NCBI GenBank assembly: GCA_029204225.1
Contig: CM055102.1
Span: 8,510,280-8,574,279, forward strand
Direction: 5' to 3'
Length of the DNA stretch: 64,000 bases
Source of the DNA: Diphasiastrum complanatum
Lineage: Eukaryota; Streptophyta; Lycopodiopsida; Lycopodiales; Lycopodiaceae
Of the stretch, positions 33,225 to 44,565 are shown one piece after another. The notes beneath the pieces were generated by a model that was given only the letters and a program-made list of their open reading frames with translations, was not told the DNA's origin and searched no databases. The position numbers and the translations under genes were made by a program. Within the stretch, counting starts at the first letter, position 1. Every line of letters begins with the position of its first letter.

Positions 33225-33707
33225 GTCATGCTGGAAGCCAATGATAGGCTTACCTCAAGCCAATGATAGGCTTACCTCAAGTAATTATTCATTGTGGAAA
33301 GTGAGGATGGAATGACTTCTTGAGATGAATGATGTTTTGGATATTGTTGTAGGTTTGGAGGAGAGACCAACAACACAACAAGATCAAGTGAGGTATGACA
33401 AGAGGGCCAAGAAGGCTCTACACATGATAAAGATGAATGTTACCAATGAGCTTCTCAAAAAAGTTGGTAAGAGTACCTCATCAAAGGATGTTTGGGATTC
33501 ATTGAAGAAGCTTTATGAATCCAAGTCTACTTCTAGAGTCTAGACTCTAAGAAGGCAAATCTTTTATTGTTTGTTAAAGAGTGAAGAAAGTCAAAATACT
33601 TTTATTTTGAGAGTGAAAGCATTGAATGATGAGTTAGCTTGCATTGATGAAACAATAAGAAAGGAGAGCTTATTCAAATTATTCTTAATGGATTGTTGGA
33701 TGCTCAT
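33225..33707 (+). pseudogene. gag: gag (first part) of copia H, cut by a chromovirus
   Basis: Starting from MLEANDRL near 33227, the gag reads WKVRME, then (after a TGA near 33313) MNDVLDIVVGLEERP, KKALHMIKMNVTNELL, KDVWDSLKKLYESKSTSRV, TAG at 33541, and on through ELACIDET to LLDAH. A 22-bp direct duplication (CCAATGATAGGCTTACCTCA) at about 33239-33280 repeats codons near the start. The frame is cut at 33707 by the LTR of a chromovirus. The rest of this gag with matching edge lies at 38720 on the minus strand. Confidence 0.88.
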
Positions 33708-34738
33708 TGTTACATACCTATGTAACTAGCAGTATTTCAGACCCCTATTAATCCATTTAGGGTTGGGGGCTATATGGAAAAGTACCCTTAGGATTAAGGG
33801 TATGTGCCCTTTGAAGGGCAGACAAATGACTATACCTTAGTCAGAGGTATGGAGTCATGTGACCCTTGGATAAGGAGCACCCTTGCGGTTAAGGGTAGGT
33901 GCCTTAGATAAAGGTGCTAGTGTCCTTGGTTAAGGACAGGTAGGTGTCTATGCCTTGGATGGAGATATGGAACCTAGAAAGGTCTTAGAAAGTCATTGGA
34001 TGACTATATTTCTAAACCTTGGGTCTCAACCTTGAACCATATCACTTTATTGGTCTTGGACCAAAGTAAACAATCACAACTTGGGCAATGGGTCCTAGTA
34101 GGAGGGCGCTCTTCTAAAGGGTCCATTGAGTTTCAAGTTCCACAAGAATAGTAATCAAAGAGTCATAAGTTATGGAAGATGTCTGATGACCTTCCATAAG
34201 CCTATGAAGGCTCTTGAACTCCTCTAGCCTCTTTCTTTCTCATTGGATGTGCATGGAACTCCATAGTGTATTGGAGAGAACTAAATGCCATCTATATAAG
34301 AGGAATAGGGCGCTCATTGGGAGGGAAAGATACCTCTTTTGCTTACCTTGCTTATGCTCTAGTGTGGCTACTAGTGTGTAGAGTAATTCTTGTGTGTAAT
34401 ATGCTAAGGGTTTAGATCTTGCTTATGGTATGGGACATAAGTAGGGTTTGGAATAAGTTCTAAAAAATGATTTGTGGGATGGTTAGGGGAAGTCTTCCTC
34501 TACATACACAAACTTTTTTTTGCAAAAAGATTGATTCTAGCTATGTGTTTTGATCAAAACTAGTGGTTTTTTTTTTTTGCATAAATGAAGTGTTTGAAGT
34601 TCTGATTTTCATTTTGAAGTTCTGTGTTTCAGACCTGTAAATCTAAAAATCAGATATGAAAAGTGAAGTTTTCATCCAAACTTCATTAGTTACACCTTTC
34701 TATCTCCTAGTTTCATGATGATGGCAATGTGGGAAAGA
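33708..34738 (+). mobile_element. Chromovirus (A family), left part, inserted in copia H
   Basis: LTR from TGTTACATACC at 33708 to about 34450, joined directly to leader sequence (34455-34738) equal to 1425-1690 of element A. The end of the LTR and the primer site are thus deleted. The leader retains one hairpin unit (CAGACCTGTAAATCTAAAAATCAG, in decayed form, near 34631). The target CTCAT precedes it at 33703-33707. Confidence 0.87.
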
Positions 34739-34788
34739 ACAAGATCAAGTGAGGTATGACAAGAGGGCCAAGAAGGCTCTACACATGA
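34739..34788 (+). repeat. 50-bp copy of copia H gag
   Basis: This matches 33384-33433 almost exactly and is attached to the broken end of the chromovirus leader. It marks a rearrangement junction. Confidence 0.8.
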
Positions 34789-34840
34789 TTTATATCATAA
34801 TATTATTACCATGCAACGCTATAATTGAAAATCAATATAA

Positions 34841-35040
34841 ATGCTATGATACCATGTTGGAAGAAGGAAATGATGCTCGATAGAGAAGAAATGCATTCGA
34901 TAGATTCCATATCAAACTCTATGGAAAGATCCTTTTTCTAATGCATGACTACGCCTATCAAATTTGAACAAAACTATGGCGACAATTGCCATGCTCGATT
35001 CTACTTGATTCTAACTTTGAAATCATTAGAATCATTTAGA
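34841..35040 (-). repeat. Copia-type primer site and LTR end, minus strand
   Basis: The minus strand reads an LTR end CTTCTTCCAACA followed by TGGTATCATAGC (34842-34854), one base off the standard primer site. The LTR fragment extends right to about 35040, where it meets copia H2. It represents yet another element family. Confidence 0.5.
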
Positions 35041-35965
35041 TTGATTTGTAGCTTTGTAGATCTAGATGTAGATCTATATAAGGTAGTCTATGTGACTTAG
35101 ATAAAGCACAAGACTCACAAACATGTTTGATGCCACTTACGGAACTTGGAAGGCCTACTATCACAACCTTCTTTCTAGCCATTACCTCCAATGACTTAAA
35201 GTTGAGGTGTCCCATCCTTTTATGCCAAATCTCTTGAATAGGTATTTGCTCTCTCGCAACACATCCAACTTGGTTAGCAATAACACAAGCATCTAGTTTG
35301 AACAACTTTCCTTGCCTTTTACCTTTTCCAATCAAGACATTCTTGCTTTTGATCATACAAGCATCTTCATCAAACTCAACCTTGAGGCCTTTACTTAGCA
35401 TTTGACTCACACTAAACAAATTTTTGGTAATATATGGAATAAACAAGACATCCTCTAAATGATTATTCCTATTTGTAGAGAGAGAAATAGATATTGTGCC
35501 AATCCCTTTGATTGCACACTCACCATCATTGGCCGTGTAGATTACCCTCTTGTCATTTCCATATGCCAACAAAGAAGTGAAATACTCATGAAAAGTCATG
35601 TTTGAACTTGCTCCACTATCAATCCACCAAGGATCTATATCTCCATCATTAGCAAGCATACATGAAGACATCACAAAAGCATTATCATTTGCATCTTGAA
35701 CATCCAAACCATCCTCATCAAGAGTAAGATTACCTTGCTTGTCTCCTTGATCTCTCTTCTTCTTGTAGCACTCACTTGCAAAGTGTCCTTTGATGCCACA
35801 ATAGAAGCACTTGAGCTTTGATCTATCTTTCTTTTTGCCACTTGAAGAAACATCCACTTGGTCTTGTCTTGTAGACCACTTACTTTTGATTTTGCCCTGG
35901 AATTTGCCCTTTTTGAAAATAGCCTCCTCTTGATCCACCTCTTGCTCGAAGCGTATATTCTTCAT
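35036..35965 (-). pseudogene. Nucleocapsid, protease and integrase start of copia H2
   Basis: The open minus-strand frame of 309 codons has a CCHC knuckle CFYCGIKGHFASEC (35808-35767), the protease site WWIDSGASSNMT near 35630-35595, LEDVLFIPYITKNLFSVSQ, and the pre-integrase domain IWHKRMGHLNFKSLEVM with CESCALSKSHRLPY near 35130-35090. It joins gag by a frameshift near 35955. The frame ends before the integrase core, so only the front of Pol survives. The preservation of this frame is good for the region. Confidence 0.88.
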
Positions 35966-36518
35966 TGATCAAGATCTCTTGAAGATCCATCAAACTTGAC
36001 AAAGTCTTTTGAATAGCAATACTTTGAACAATTTTAGCATGAGCATCCAACAATCCATTAAGAATAACTTGAACAAGCTCTCCTTCCTTAATGCTTTCAT
36101 CAATGCAAGCCAATTGATCATTTAATGTTTTTATTCTCAAAACAAAAGTACTTGGACTTTCTTCATTCTTTTGCAAACAAGAAAAGATTTTCCTTCTTAG
36201 AGTCAACACTCTAGAAGTAGACTTGGATTCATAAAGCTTCTTCAATGAATCCCAAGCATCCTTAGATGAAGTACACTTACCAACTTCCTTGAGAAGCTCA
36301 CTGGTAACATTCATCTTGATAATGTGTAGAGCCCTTTTGGCCCTCTTATCATACCTCATTTGATCTCGTTGTGTTGCTGGTCTCTCCTTTAAACCTACAA
36401 CAATATTCAAAACATCATTCATCTCAAGAAGTGATTCCATCCCCACTTTTCACAATGAATAGTTACTTAAGATAAGTCTATCATTGGCTTCCAACATGAC
36501 TCCACTTGATGTTGCCAT
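35940..36518 (-). pseudogene. gag: gag of copia H2
   Basis: The ATG at 36518 gives MATSSGVMLEANDRL. A TGA near 36456 follows NYSL, then the frame is open through VGMESLLEMNDVLNIVVGL, RALHIIKMNVTSELLKEVG, ELVQVILNGLLDAHAKIVQ and EILINEEYTLRA. It spans intact the site GCTCATGCTAA that is split by a chromovirus in copia H, which is how that insertion can be read. Confidence 0.88.
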
Positions 36519-37101
36519 GTAGCAATGACCTGAGCTTCTGTTTCAACCTGTTTCAATGCACAAAGCACTGAACAACAACAAATGTTTTCAAAAGAAATCA
36601 CAAAGATTTGAAACTATCTCAAAATTTTTCTTCTAGCACTTATACCAAGCAAATCCACACATAGAATCATGAAATCTTGGTCAATCTATGATCTATCCTT
36701 AGTCTTATGACTTTTGACACTTACTAAGGTTGAAACACACTCAAATGAAGTACAACAACCTCACTATCTAGAGATTCAATCAAAATTAGGATTTTGACAA
36801 AATCACAAAAAATTGATTATTCCAAATCTACATGCAAATGCTGAAAACTTGATATACAATCTATTAGCCACCACTTAGGCTGATCCAATGATCCAAAAAT
36901 CAGTCAAATCTAGTATGTGAATTCAAAAATCAGAATTGATCAAGTTTATGAACCTATATAGGGTATTTTGATCTACAAAAGATCCAATCTACAAAAGCAA
37001 AAAACTTGATTTCGGTGTAGAATCCTCTCTAGCATGCTCTAACCTTGATATCTTCACCAAATCATTGATAGATATGATTTCTTCCTTCATAACCTGAAAC
37101 A

Positions 37102-37116
37102 CAAGTTCTGATGCCA
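37102..37116 (-). other. Decayed primer-binding site of copia H2
   Basis: The minus strand reads TGGCATCAGAACTTG next to the LTR end. Confidence 0.75.
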
Positions 37117-37744
37117 TGTGAAGGATTTTAGATCAATGATGATCCAATCCACGAAAAGTCTTGGGTTACAAAAGAAGCTACTCTACCAATCTCACCAATG
37201 TAGAAAAATCAGCAACACACAAAATGAGATGTAAACTCTAATAGATCTTGATCAAACATGAATCAAAAGATAAAGTACTGTTGTTGTCCATACAAAACCG
37301 GCAAGCTACTATATTTCACAGTGTGGATCCAAAAATAACAAATGTAGATCATTCTACACATAAAATTGCATGCAATCACACGTATAGTGCACTAATGGAT
37401 AGCAGAACCCAAGAGAACCATGTATAAGCATGAAATGAGATAGAGAAGAGAGAGACTATGTCTCTCCATGAGTTACATCCTTTTATAACAGGTCCAAACC
37501 CTATTTGGCCACTTGGCTTTCCCAACAAAATGCTAATCCTACTATTTTTGGGTCTAGATTCAAAGTACCCAACATTCAAATTTGAATCTACTCAAACTCG
37601 ACTTCTAGCTTTCCCACACTTTCAAAAAGTATTTATTCAAATGAAATTTAGACTAATGAACTTTGAAGTCTAAAATAAAGTTGGCCTCAATTTGTCAAAT
37701 ATGAAAATGTAGCAAATATGATCAAATTAGTTGAATATTTCACA
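37117..37744 (-). repeat. 5' LTR of copia H2, minus strand
   Basis: TGTGAAATATT ... TTCACA on the minus strand, 628 bases, homologous to 31964-32626. TATAAAAGG is present. Confidence 0.87.
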
Positions 37745-38720
37745 CTCTATGTGACTTTGACAAAGCAGAAGACTCACAAACATGATTGATACTTTTTAAG
37801 GAGCTTGGAAGACCAATCACAACCTTCTTTCTAGCCATTACCTCCAAAGACTTGAAGTTGAGGTGTCACATCCTTTTATGCCAAACCTTTTGAATAGGTA
37901 TTTGCTCTCTTGCAACACATCCAACTTGGTTAGCAATAATACAAGCAGCTAGTTTGAACAACTTCCCTTGTCTTTTATCTTTTGCAATCAAAATATCATT
38001 CCTTTTGATCATACAAGCATCTCCATCAAACTCAACTTTGAGGCCTTTACTTAGCAATTGACTCACATTAAGTAAATTCTTGGTAATAGATGGAATGAAC
38101 AAAACATCCTCCAAATGAACATTCCTATTAGTAGAGAGAGAAATAGGAATTGTGCCAAACCTTTTGATTGCACACTCACCATCATTGGCGGTGTAGATCA
38201 CCTTCTTGTCATCTCCATATGCCAATAAATAAGTGAAATCCTCTTTGACAAAAGTCATGTGTGAACTTGCTCCACTATCAATCAACCATGGATCTAGATC
38301 TCCATCATTAGCAATCATACATGAGGACATCACAAAAGAATCATCATTTGCATCTTGAACATCCAAACCATCCTCATCAAGAGTAAGATTACCTTGCTTG
38401 TCTCCTTGATCTCTCTTCTTCTTGTAGCACTCACTTGCAAAGTGTCCTTTGATGCCACAATAGAAGCACTAGAGCTTTGATCTATCTTTCTTTTTTCCAT
38501 TTGAAAAGCCTCTCCTTGATCTTGTCCTTTAAACCACTTACTTTTGCTTTTGCCCGTGAATTTGCCCTTGATGAACATAGCCTCCTTCCAACTTGAGATG
38601 ATGATGAATATTCGTCTCTTGCTTGAAGCGTATATTCTTCATTGATCAAGATCTCTCGAAGATCCATCAAACTTGGCAAAGTCTTTTGAATGGCAAGACT
38701 CTGAACAATGTTAGCATGAG
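37745..38720 (-). pseudogene. Remainder of copia H: gag end, protease, integrase start
   Basis: On the minus strand, 38720 begins CTCATGCTAACATTG and continues gag exactly where 33707 stops. Then come EILINEEYTLQA, the knuckle region near 38460-38420, the protease site WLIDSGASSHMT near 38290-38255, LEDVLFIPSITKNLLNVSQ, and pre-integrase IQKVWHKRM near 37870. A frameshift separates knuckle and protease, and a stop follows HKRM. It is cut at 37745 by the LTR of H2. Confidence 0.87.
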
Positions 38721-39659
38721 TTTAGCAAGTAAAAAGGAGAAAGTCCTCCAAATCCAAGGTAGAACCTCAAATGTCCTCCAATAATCTGCAAGCTCCAAGA
38801 TGCTTCTCCAACTCCAAGCTAGGATGCCTCCACCTACAAGTAAGGATCTGCAAGCCTCCAAGCATCTCTCCTCCACCTGTGTTCCTACTCTTAAACATGA
38901 AGGAATATAACAAGATGGCCTCAAGTATTCACCACCCAACCATAGCTAGATCCAAGCTCCAAGCAAGACCTATCTAGCACCCCCTTGCTAACCATAAACA
39001 AATCACAAGTATATCACAAAAATCCATAGTTTACTCAAGATCCAAGCCCTACTTATGTCCCATACCATAAGCAAGATCTAAACCCTTAGCATATTACACA
39101 CAAGAATTACTCTACACACTAGTAGCCACACTAGAGCATAAGCAAGGTAAGCAAAAGATATCTCTCTCCCTCCCAATGGGTGCTCTACTCCTCTTATATA
39201 ATACACTATGGAGTTCCATGCACATCCAATGAGAAAGAGAGAGGCCTAGAGGAGTTCAAGAGCCTTCATAGGCTTATGGAAGGTCATCAGACATCTTCCA
39301 TAACTTATGACTCTTTGATTACTATTCTTGTGGAACTTGAAACTCAATGGACCCTTTAGGAGGGCTTGTATACTTTGGTCTAAGACCAATAAAAAGTGAT
39401 ATGGTCCAAGGTTGAGGCCCAAGGTTTAGAATATAGTCATCCAATGACTTTCTAAGACCTTGACACCTATCCTTAATCCCAAAGGTACCCCTTATTTAAG
39501 GGTCACATGACTCCATACCTCTGACTAAGGTGTAGTCACTTGCCTTCCCTTATCCAAGGGCACATACCCTTAATCCTAAGGGTACCTTGCCATGTAGCCC
39601 CCAACACTAAATGGACTAATAGGAGTATGAAGTATTGCTAGTTACATAGATATGTAACA
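38721..39659 (-). repeat. Chromovirus LTR (A family), right end of the insertion in copia H
   Basis: On the minus strand it begins TGTTACATATC at 39659 and ends TTGCTAAA at 38721, against the target copy CTCAT (complement at 38716-38720). Upstream on the minus strand lie the polypurine tract and chromodomain, so this is a 3' LTR. Confidence 0.9.
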
Positions 39660-39905
39660 TTCCTTCCCCCTAAACTTAAATTTTTCCTTGTAAGAAAATT
39701 TTTGAAAAAATCTTCTGGAAATCAACCTCCTTTTCCCAAGTATCCTCCTCTTCTAATTTGACCCTCCACCTGACTAAAACTTCCTGAAGCACTCTACTCC
39801 GTAGAGTCCTCTGCCGGCTATTAACAATCGCTTCGAATTTAGGTGGTCCACTCACAAACTCATCACGAAAAAGTTCCACTAGATCTTCCACAGGGAGCAA
39901 GGTCT
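39660..39905 (-). pseudogene. Chromodomain end of chromovirus Pol, minus strand
   Basis: The minus-strand frame reads LPVEDLVELFRDEFVSGPP then VLQEVLVRWRVKLEEEDTW and FSKIFLQGKI, closely matching 5770-5989 of element A. It is followed on the minus strand by the polypurine stretch and LTR. The rest of this element's pol is not adjacent; homology stops near 39905. Confidence 0.88.
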
Positions 39906-40490
39906 CTCCAATCCATTAGAGGAGTTCTCAATATCAAAAAGACCTTTTAAGAAATGCCATGTTGGATATACAAAAATATCAAAATAAATAAAACAATATT
40001 GTTTATTTGCTTGCCCACACCACTCCCAAGGCCTCCCCAACTCCCAATGATCTAACCACAGTGTCTATAGTCACAGTTAAGAACTGTTAATAGTTCGCAG
40101 TATAACTTGACTAAATTCAAAAATATTTCCTCCATTGGTTACAAAAAGGACAATATTTTCACTGGATCTAGAATATGACCGCCATCCCCAAATTTGAATC
40201 AGGAAAAATTGCAAAATGTTTACATATGCATTCCTTCCACGAGAATGGAAATATGAGCGCCAACTACCTATTGGAATGAAAAAATGAGCGACATTTTCAA
40301 ATTTGAATCAAGCATACAAGCACAGAGATTGGATTGATTGTACATAGTATATAATATAATCAAAGATGAGTATTTTGTTTTGCTTCATAGAATCTGGTCA
40401 TAGTACTTTGATGTAACTGATTACTCTATTATTTTATTGATGATGACATTATATCATCTACATGTGGATATCCCTGTTGATTTGGCACCT
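39906..40490. other. Unassigned flank with spaced near-repeats
   Basis: Three related words, GAATATGACCGCCATC, GAAATATGAGCGCCAAC and AAAAAATGAGCGACATT, occur at about 40168, 40248 and 40279. The first and third are followed by CAAATTTGAATCA. This is just upstream of the transposase-like relic and could belong to its terminal region. Confidence 0.4.
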
Positions 40491-41058
40491 TTGCAGAGAA
40501 GAGGAGGCAAAGGAGTTCAAATATCTGTTGAAGATCGTTCTCGTTGCAGGGCAGAAGGAAAGAAAAACGTGGATTTGTGGACAGATGGAACATTATATCC
40601 ACAAGAAGCACTTTGACACATCTCACATTCTCTTCAATAACTCATTTAGTTACATGGATATGCAATGGGCATAGTGGATTACTAGGATATTGTGAAAGAT
40701 TGCAAAACCATGAAAAACAACTTTATATGAATGAAATTCACTTTTTAGAAGGTGAGTTAATTCGGATATCCTCTTACTGTCAGAATAGAGATTGTCATCT
40801 CCAAAAGACGTTAGAAAAAAATGAACAACTTAAAAAAAATAATGAATCATTACAGAAGATAGCAATCAATATCAAATCAGAACTAGAGCAAATGCAATTA
40901 GTCTTACAGTCTATTTGTATTGAAAACTTACAATTATTGAAGGATGTGGATTTGGTAAAGAAGAAGGCTGAAAGTAAGAAGCGAAAGCGACAAAGTTGCA
41001 AGGATATTCAAACGCTTTCAAAAGGAGGTTATCGAAATAGAAGGATCCGTGCATTCAA

Positions 41059-41152
41059 GTAAGCATATTCTAAATTTTGTAAGTTTTTCAATGACATTTG
41101 GATTTAATTTCGGCTATGGTGATATTCTATTAACTATCTATTTTTTTTGCAG
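41059..41152 (+). other. Intron 1 of the transposase-like relic
   Basis: GTAAGCATATTC ... TTTTTTTTGCAG, 94 bp, with a TTAAC branch-like word and a polypyrimidine tract. Confidence 0.75.
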
Positions 41153-41822
41153 ATCTGCATTAGTAGCTCCTCGGAATATTAAAGACAATGCTTCACTAGG
41201 AATGTCATTGGGCACAATATTGACTTGCAAATCCACTGAGCGTATCATGATGAACAATAGGATTTCAAATGTAAAATGTAAAATAGCAGAGTCTTTGATG
41301 GTGGACATTCAAAATATTTTAGATAAGACTATAGTTCAGGGTGCTTATGATTTTGCAGGTATTAGTAGGGAAGCATATGCAACAATATTTAAACTAATTA
41401 GAGAAGCTTTTAAGCAAGTTCAAATTAGAAAAGTCCCAATCCCTAGAACATACCACTTGAAGAAAGAGAGAGATACATTAAACATAGGTATGCGTAAGAT
41501 CACCGGAACTCCATTTCATATTGAGGAAGTGTATGAAATTGATGGAAGATCGATATTCTATAATTCATCAAACAATTTATTTGTTGATCTAAATTAATTG
41601 CTGAGATACATCGTCACATTCTATGATATAACCTATGAAAAGGTGAATGGCAAAATAATCATAGTACTTAAGTTAGATGAGTCAGAAATTGTGAAAGGGC
41701 AGAAGATGGAAAGAGTTAGTATAACTCTCATGAATGGTGCTCTATCCCAAACAGAGAACCAAGAAGATTTCAAATTCAGTGTCCAGTCATAAAATGATAC
41801 ATGGTGGTTGGCAGCGTTTCAG

Positions 41823-41903
41823 GTAACTAGCCTCATTATTACATTACATTCATTGAATAGTATTAATACATTGTAAACTAAGTATGATAAATTCTTTGGA
41901 CAG
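41823..41903 (+). other. Intron 2 of the transposase-like relic
   Basis: GTAACTAGCC ... TTTGGACAG, 81 bp, phase 0 between AAFQ and VLKED. Confidence 0.72.
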
Positions 41904-42705
41904 GTGCTGAAAGAGGATCATGATATATTATCATGGATATTCTCAAGGACATCTTATCCGAGGATCATCAAGGACCATATGGATGGAGGATTTCTCAATG
42001 TTCTAGGAGTTGGAGACTTCAATGTTGAATGACACTTAGCAGGTGATTTGAAAACATTGAAATGTATGTATAATGTCTTTCACCCTTGTTTGTACTGCAT
42101 GAAAATGGCAAAAGATGTAACTAGGAGTACAAGAATTACTAGAGAATATGCAGATCCAAATTGGAAGCCTGTGCTGCCCATTTTCTTAAAAAATGTGCAT
42201 GTTTGCACTCTTCGTGCAGAAGTTAGATTAATAGAAAAGATCATTTATCTTCATATAGTTTTTGCTTGGAATACTAAGCCAACATCATTAGCAAAGGAAG
42301 CTATCTCTCGATTAGAAGATGTTTTTATCAAAAGCAGGACTCCATAAAGGACATGTCAAAATTCAAAAACATGAAAAGCTTTCAGGAAAGAATGGGAACA
42401 TGCCAACTAAGCCAAGCATAGGTGGAGCAAAAGCACGTCGTTTTCTATCAAATCATAATGGTAAGGCTTTTAATATTCAACACTCAGTCTGGACAGATAT
42501 TATTGCTGCCACTCAAGACTTCGAGAAAGACGGCAAAACCAGAGTACTAAAAGTTGATGTATGGAAAAAGCTTGATAGTATGATTGCTATTTTAAGAAAA
42601 GAAAAATACTCTGATATTGATAAGAAAGCTGTCCAAAGGACTTGTGTCGAGTTTGTTAATGCAATATCAAAAGCATGGGGAGAAGATCTCATCACTCATT
42701 ACATG

Positions 42706-42794
42706 GTTAGTATAAAATTTTCAAAATGCTTTCAAATTTTCATATATATTTAGATCTAAACATAAGACTAACATTATGATTTTGACATATGCAG
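42706..42794 (+). other. Intron 3 of the transposase-like relic
   Basis: GTTAGTATAA ... ACATATGCAG, 89 bp, with an ACTAAC branch-like word about 25 bases before the acceptor; joins HYM to HILRDRT in frame. Confidence 0.7.
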
Positions 42795-42949
42795 CACATA
42801 CTAAGAGATCGTACAATATTATTTGCAATACATATCACAAGGGATGGAGAAGTCACACTGGCAAGCACGAGCAACATTTCATCAAAATACACAACATGGA
42901 GGAACCAATGAAAAACGAAACTACGCTATCAGTCATCTCTGCATTAGGG

Positions 42950-43510
42950 CGTGATGTCCTTCGAGAGAAGAAGGATGTAATCTGAGACTGTGTGTCAGGA
43001 TAGGTATGCTGAGCTGTTTGACATAGGTCCTGACGTAGGAGGGACATCTCACGTATCATAAGTGCCACACATCGGGGGTCCTGATATGAGACAAGGGACC
43101 GTAGTGTAACTGGTGTATGACGAAAAAGGCAATGATATTGCCCTCTGATCTCATAGTAGACTGGACATGTGAATAGGAAATGCTCCTCTGATGCGACCAT
43201 GGATAATGAGCATAACTGGCAAAGACGCTCCTCCCATGGGATACCCTGGAAGCGCCCAGTCTCAATTGCCAATTGGTGCGAAGACACTTGGAACTGGCCT
43301 AGCAGAAACCTAAGCCCATGAGATAGTCCTGAGGTGAGATAATGTGGCAAAACTAGAAATCTCACTGTGTCTAGCTCCAGAAAGTGTCCTGTAATAGTCG
43401 GGTTTGACCCTGAGTTGTCCCTGCCATGTCCGACTCAAATATGCTCTATAGAGAAAGCGTCTGATATACTCATGGATGCCCGATGGTGGTTCTTTTTTTG
43501 TACCACCAAA
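42950..43510 (-). pseudogene. LINE reverse transcriptase C-terminus, minus strand
   Basis: The minus-strand reading near 43480-43380 is a RRFLYRAYLSRTWQGQLRV-type linker. After a frameshift, an open frame from 43365 has FLLGQFQVSSHQLAIETG, IPWEERLCQLC, EEHFLFTCPVYYEIRGQY and further helices. A C-x2-C followed by H-x4-C after a (L/I)..E.G...IP.EER segment is the zinc-finger region at the end of many non-LTR retrotransposon RT proteins. Only the 3' end is present, as usual for 5'-truncated LINEs. Its end touches the transposase-like relic near 42950. No poly-A is visible. Confidence 0.7.
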
Positions 43511-44500
43511 CCTTTTAGCCCTATATAAAACGGGTTAAGAGGTTGTGACCTTGAGTGTTCCAGACTATAGCGTAAGGTGAGACAAGTATGTATCTTTTCA
43601 AGTAGTGTGCATTGATGCCATCAAGAGAGTCGATAATAGTAAAAGCACTTGTTCTGACTTTGATAACTCTAACAATGAGAGAAGACACCCAAAGCAATGA
43701 TGAGACAAACGTAAGGATAAGCTTCATGATGATGCTTTCACCTCTATAGCCATTACCAATGATACGATTATATATACCATAGAGAAGTTGCACACACAGA
43801 GCAATGAGCAATTTAGAAAGCTCTCAACCAACCTTACCATGGTTGTTGTGTTGGAAATTGACCAGTGTCAGATTTCTCAGTGCGTGCACAACGCCTACTA
43901 GTAAAGGTTCCGTAGGCGAACACAAAAATAATGCGCTTTGCGGAAGCGTTATCAGATCAAGAGCTAGAGCTTATTATCAGCACAAAATTATCAGCCATAT
44001 AAATATCTAATTTACAAATAATTTATCTGCATGGCATGAATCAATGAATCAGAATTGAATGATAATGCATTGGACCAAATACTAGATGATTCAGATTGCT
44101 GGAATTATATAATCGCAAATAGTACAAGTCTGAAAGCAGATACAAGACACGTTCTTCCTGAAATAATACTCTGATATAACAGAGAGGAAGAAAGAGAATT
44201 ATTGCGCTCCTGCTTGAATCATTTATCACTCTATCTTACACTTGATTAAATTATGATCTACTGATCTTATCATTTTACAATGACAGATGTACATGAGAGC
44301 AGTCGGTGATGCCTGATTAGTGGAGAGTGGATAGCCATAATTCATGCTTCTTTCTTTAGGCACCGTCATCGCTTTGGGCCGTCACCGCCTTGCTCAACTT
44401 TCTATTTGTGAGAGAGAGTAAACTTAAGCTTTAGAGGGAGAAGGAGAATTAAAAGCTATACTTTACATCATCGGCCAAAAGTCAATCTTATCTATATAGT
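43511..44500. other. Unassigned stretch
   Basis: No recognisable domain or repeat copy. Part of 43511-43810 could extend the LINE but is too decayed to align by eye. Confidence 0.4.
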
Positions 44501-44565
44501 GTTGACTTGGACAATGTAATGTGTTTTCATGTTGACTTGGACAGTGTACATGTGTTTGCATGTTG
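44501..44565. repeat. Tandem duplication of about 30 bases
   Basis: GTTGACTTGGACARTGTA with following ATGTGTTT appears twice in a row (44502 and 44533). Confidence 0.7.

Larger units (their letters stand above)
35036..37744 (-). mobile_element. Copia H2: second copia H copy, minus strand
   Basis: On the minus strand: LTR 37744-37117, primer site, leader, gag from 36518, zinc knuckle, protease and the start of integrase, ending near 35040. It interrupts the minus-strand remainder of copia H at 37745, so H2 inserted into H. RT, RNase H and the second LTR are absent. Confidence 0.88.
40497..42945 (+). pseudogene. Intron-containing transposase-like gene relic, family unknown
   Basis: A decayed gene in at least four exons: 40497-41058, 41153-41822, 41904-42705 and 42795 to about 42945. 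All three introns are GT-AG, 81-94 bp, with a reading frame that joins correctly across each (for example Lys split over the first). The N-terminal part has RCRAEGKKNVDLWTDGTLY, then a coiled coil with a basic end (about 40690-41058). The middle has IVVLKLDES-like and ENDTWW-like blocks (41600-41820), HLAGDLKTLKCMYN near 42033-42075, a CLYC pair near 42093, HVCTLRAE near 42200, then a long helical region to ITHYM, and finally ILRDRT. Damage includes stops at 41595, 41790 and 42030 (the last probably from Trp) and a frameshift near 42330. The acidic residues followed by Cys/His pairs suggest a DDE-type transposase, by inference only. No terminal repeats found. Confidence 0.55.
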
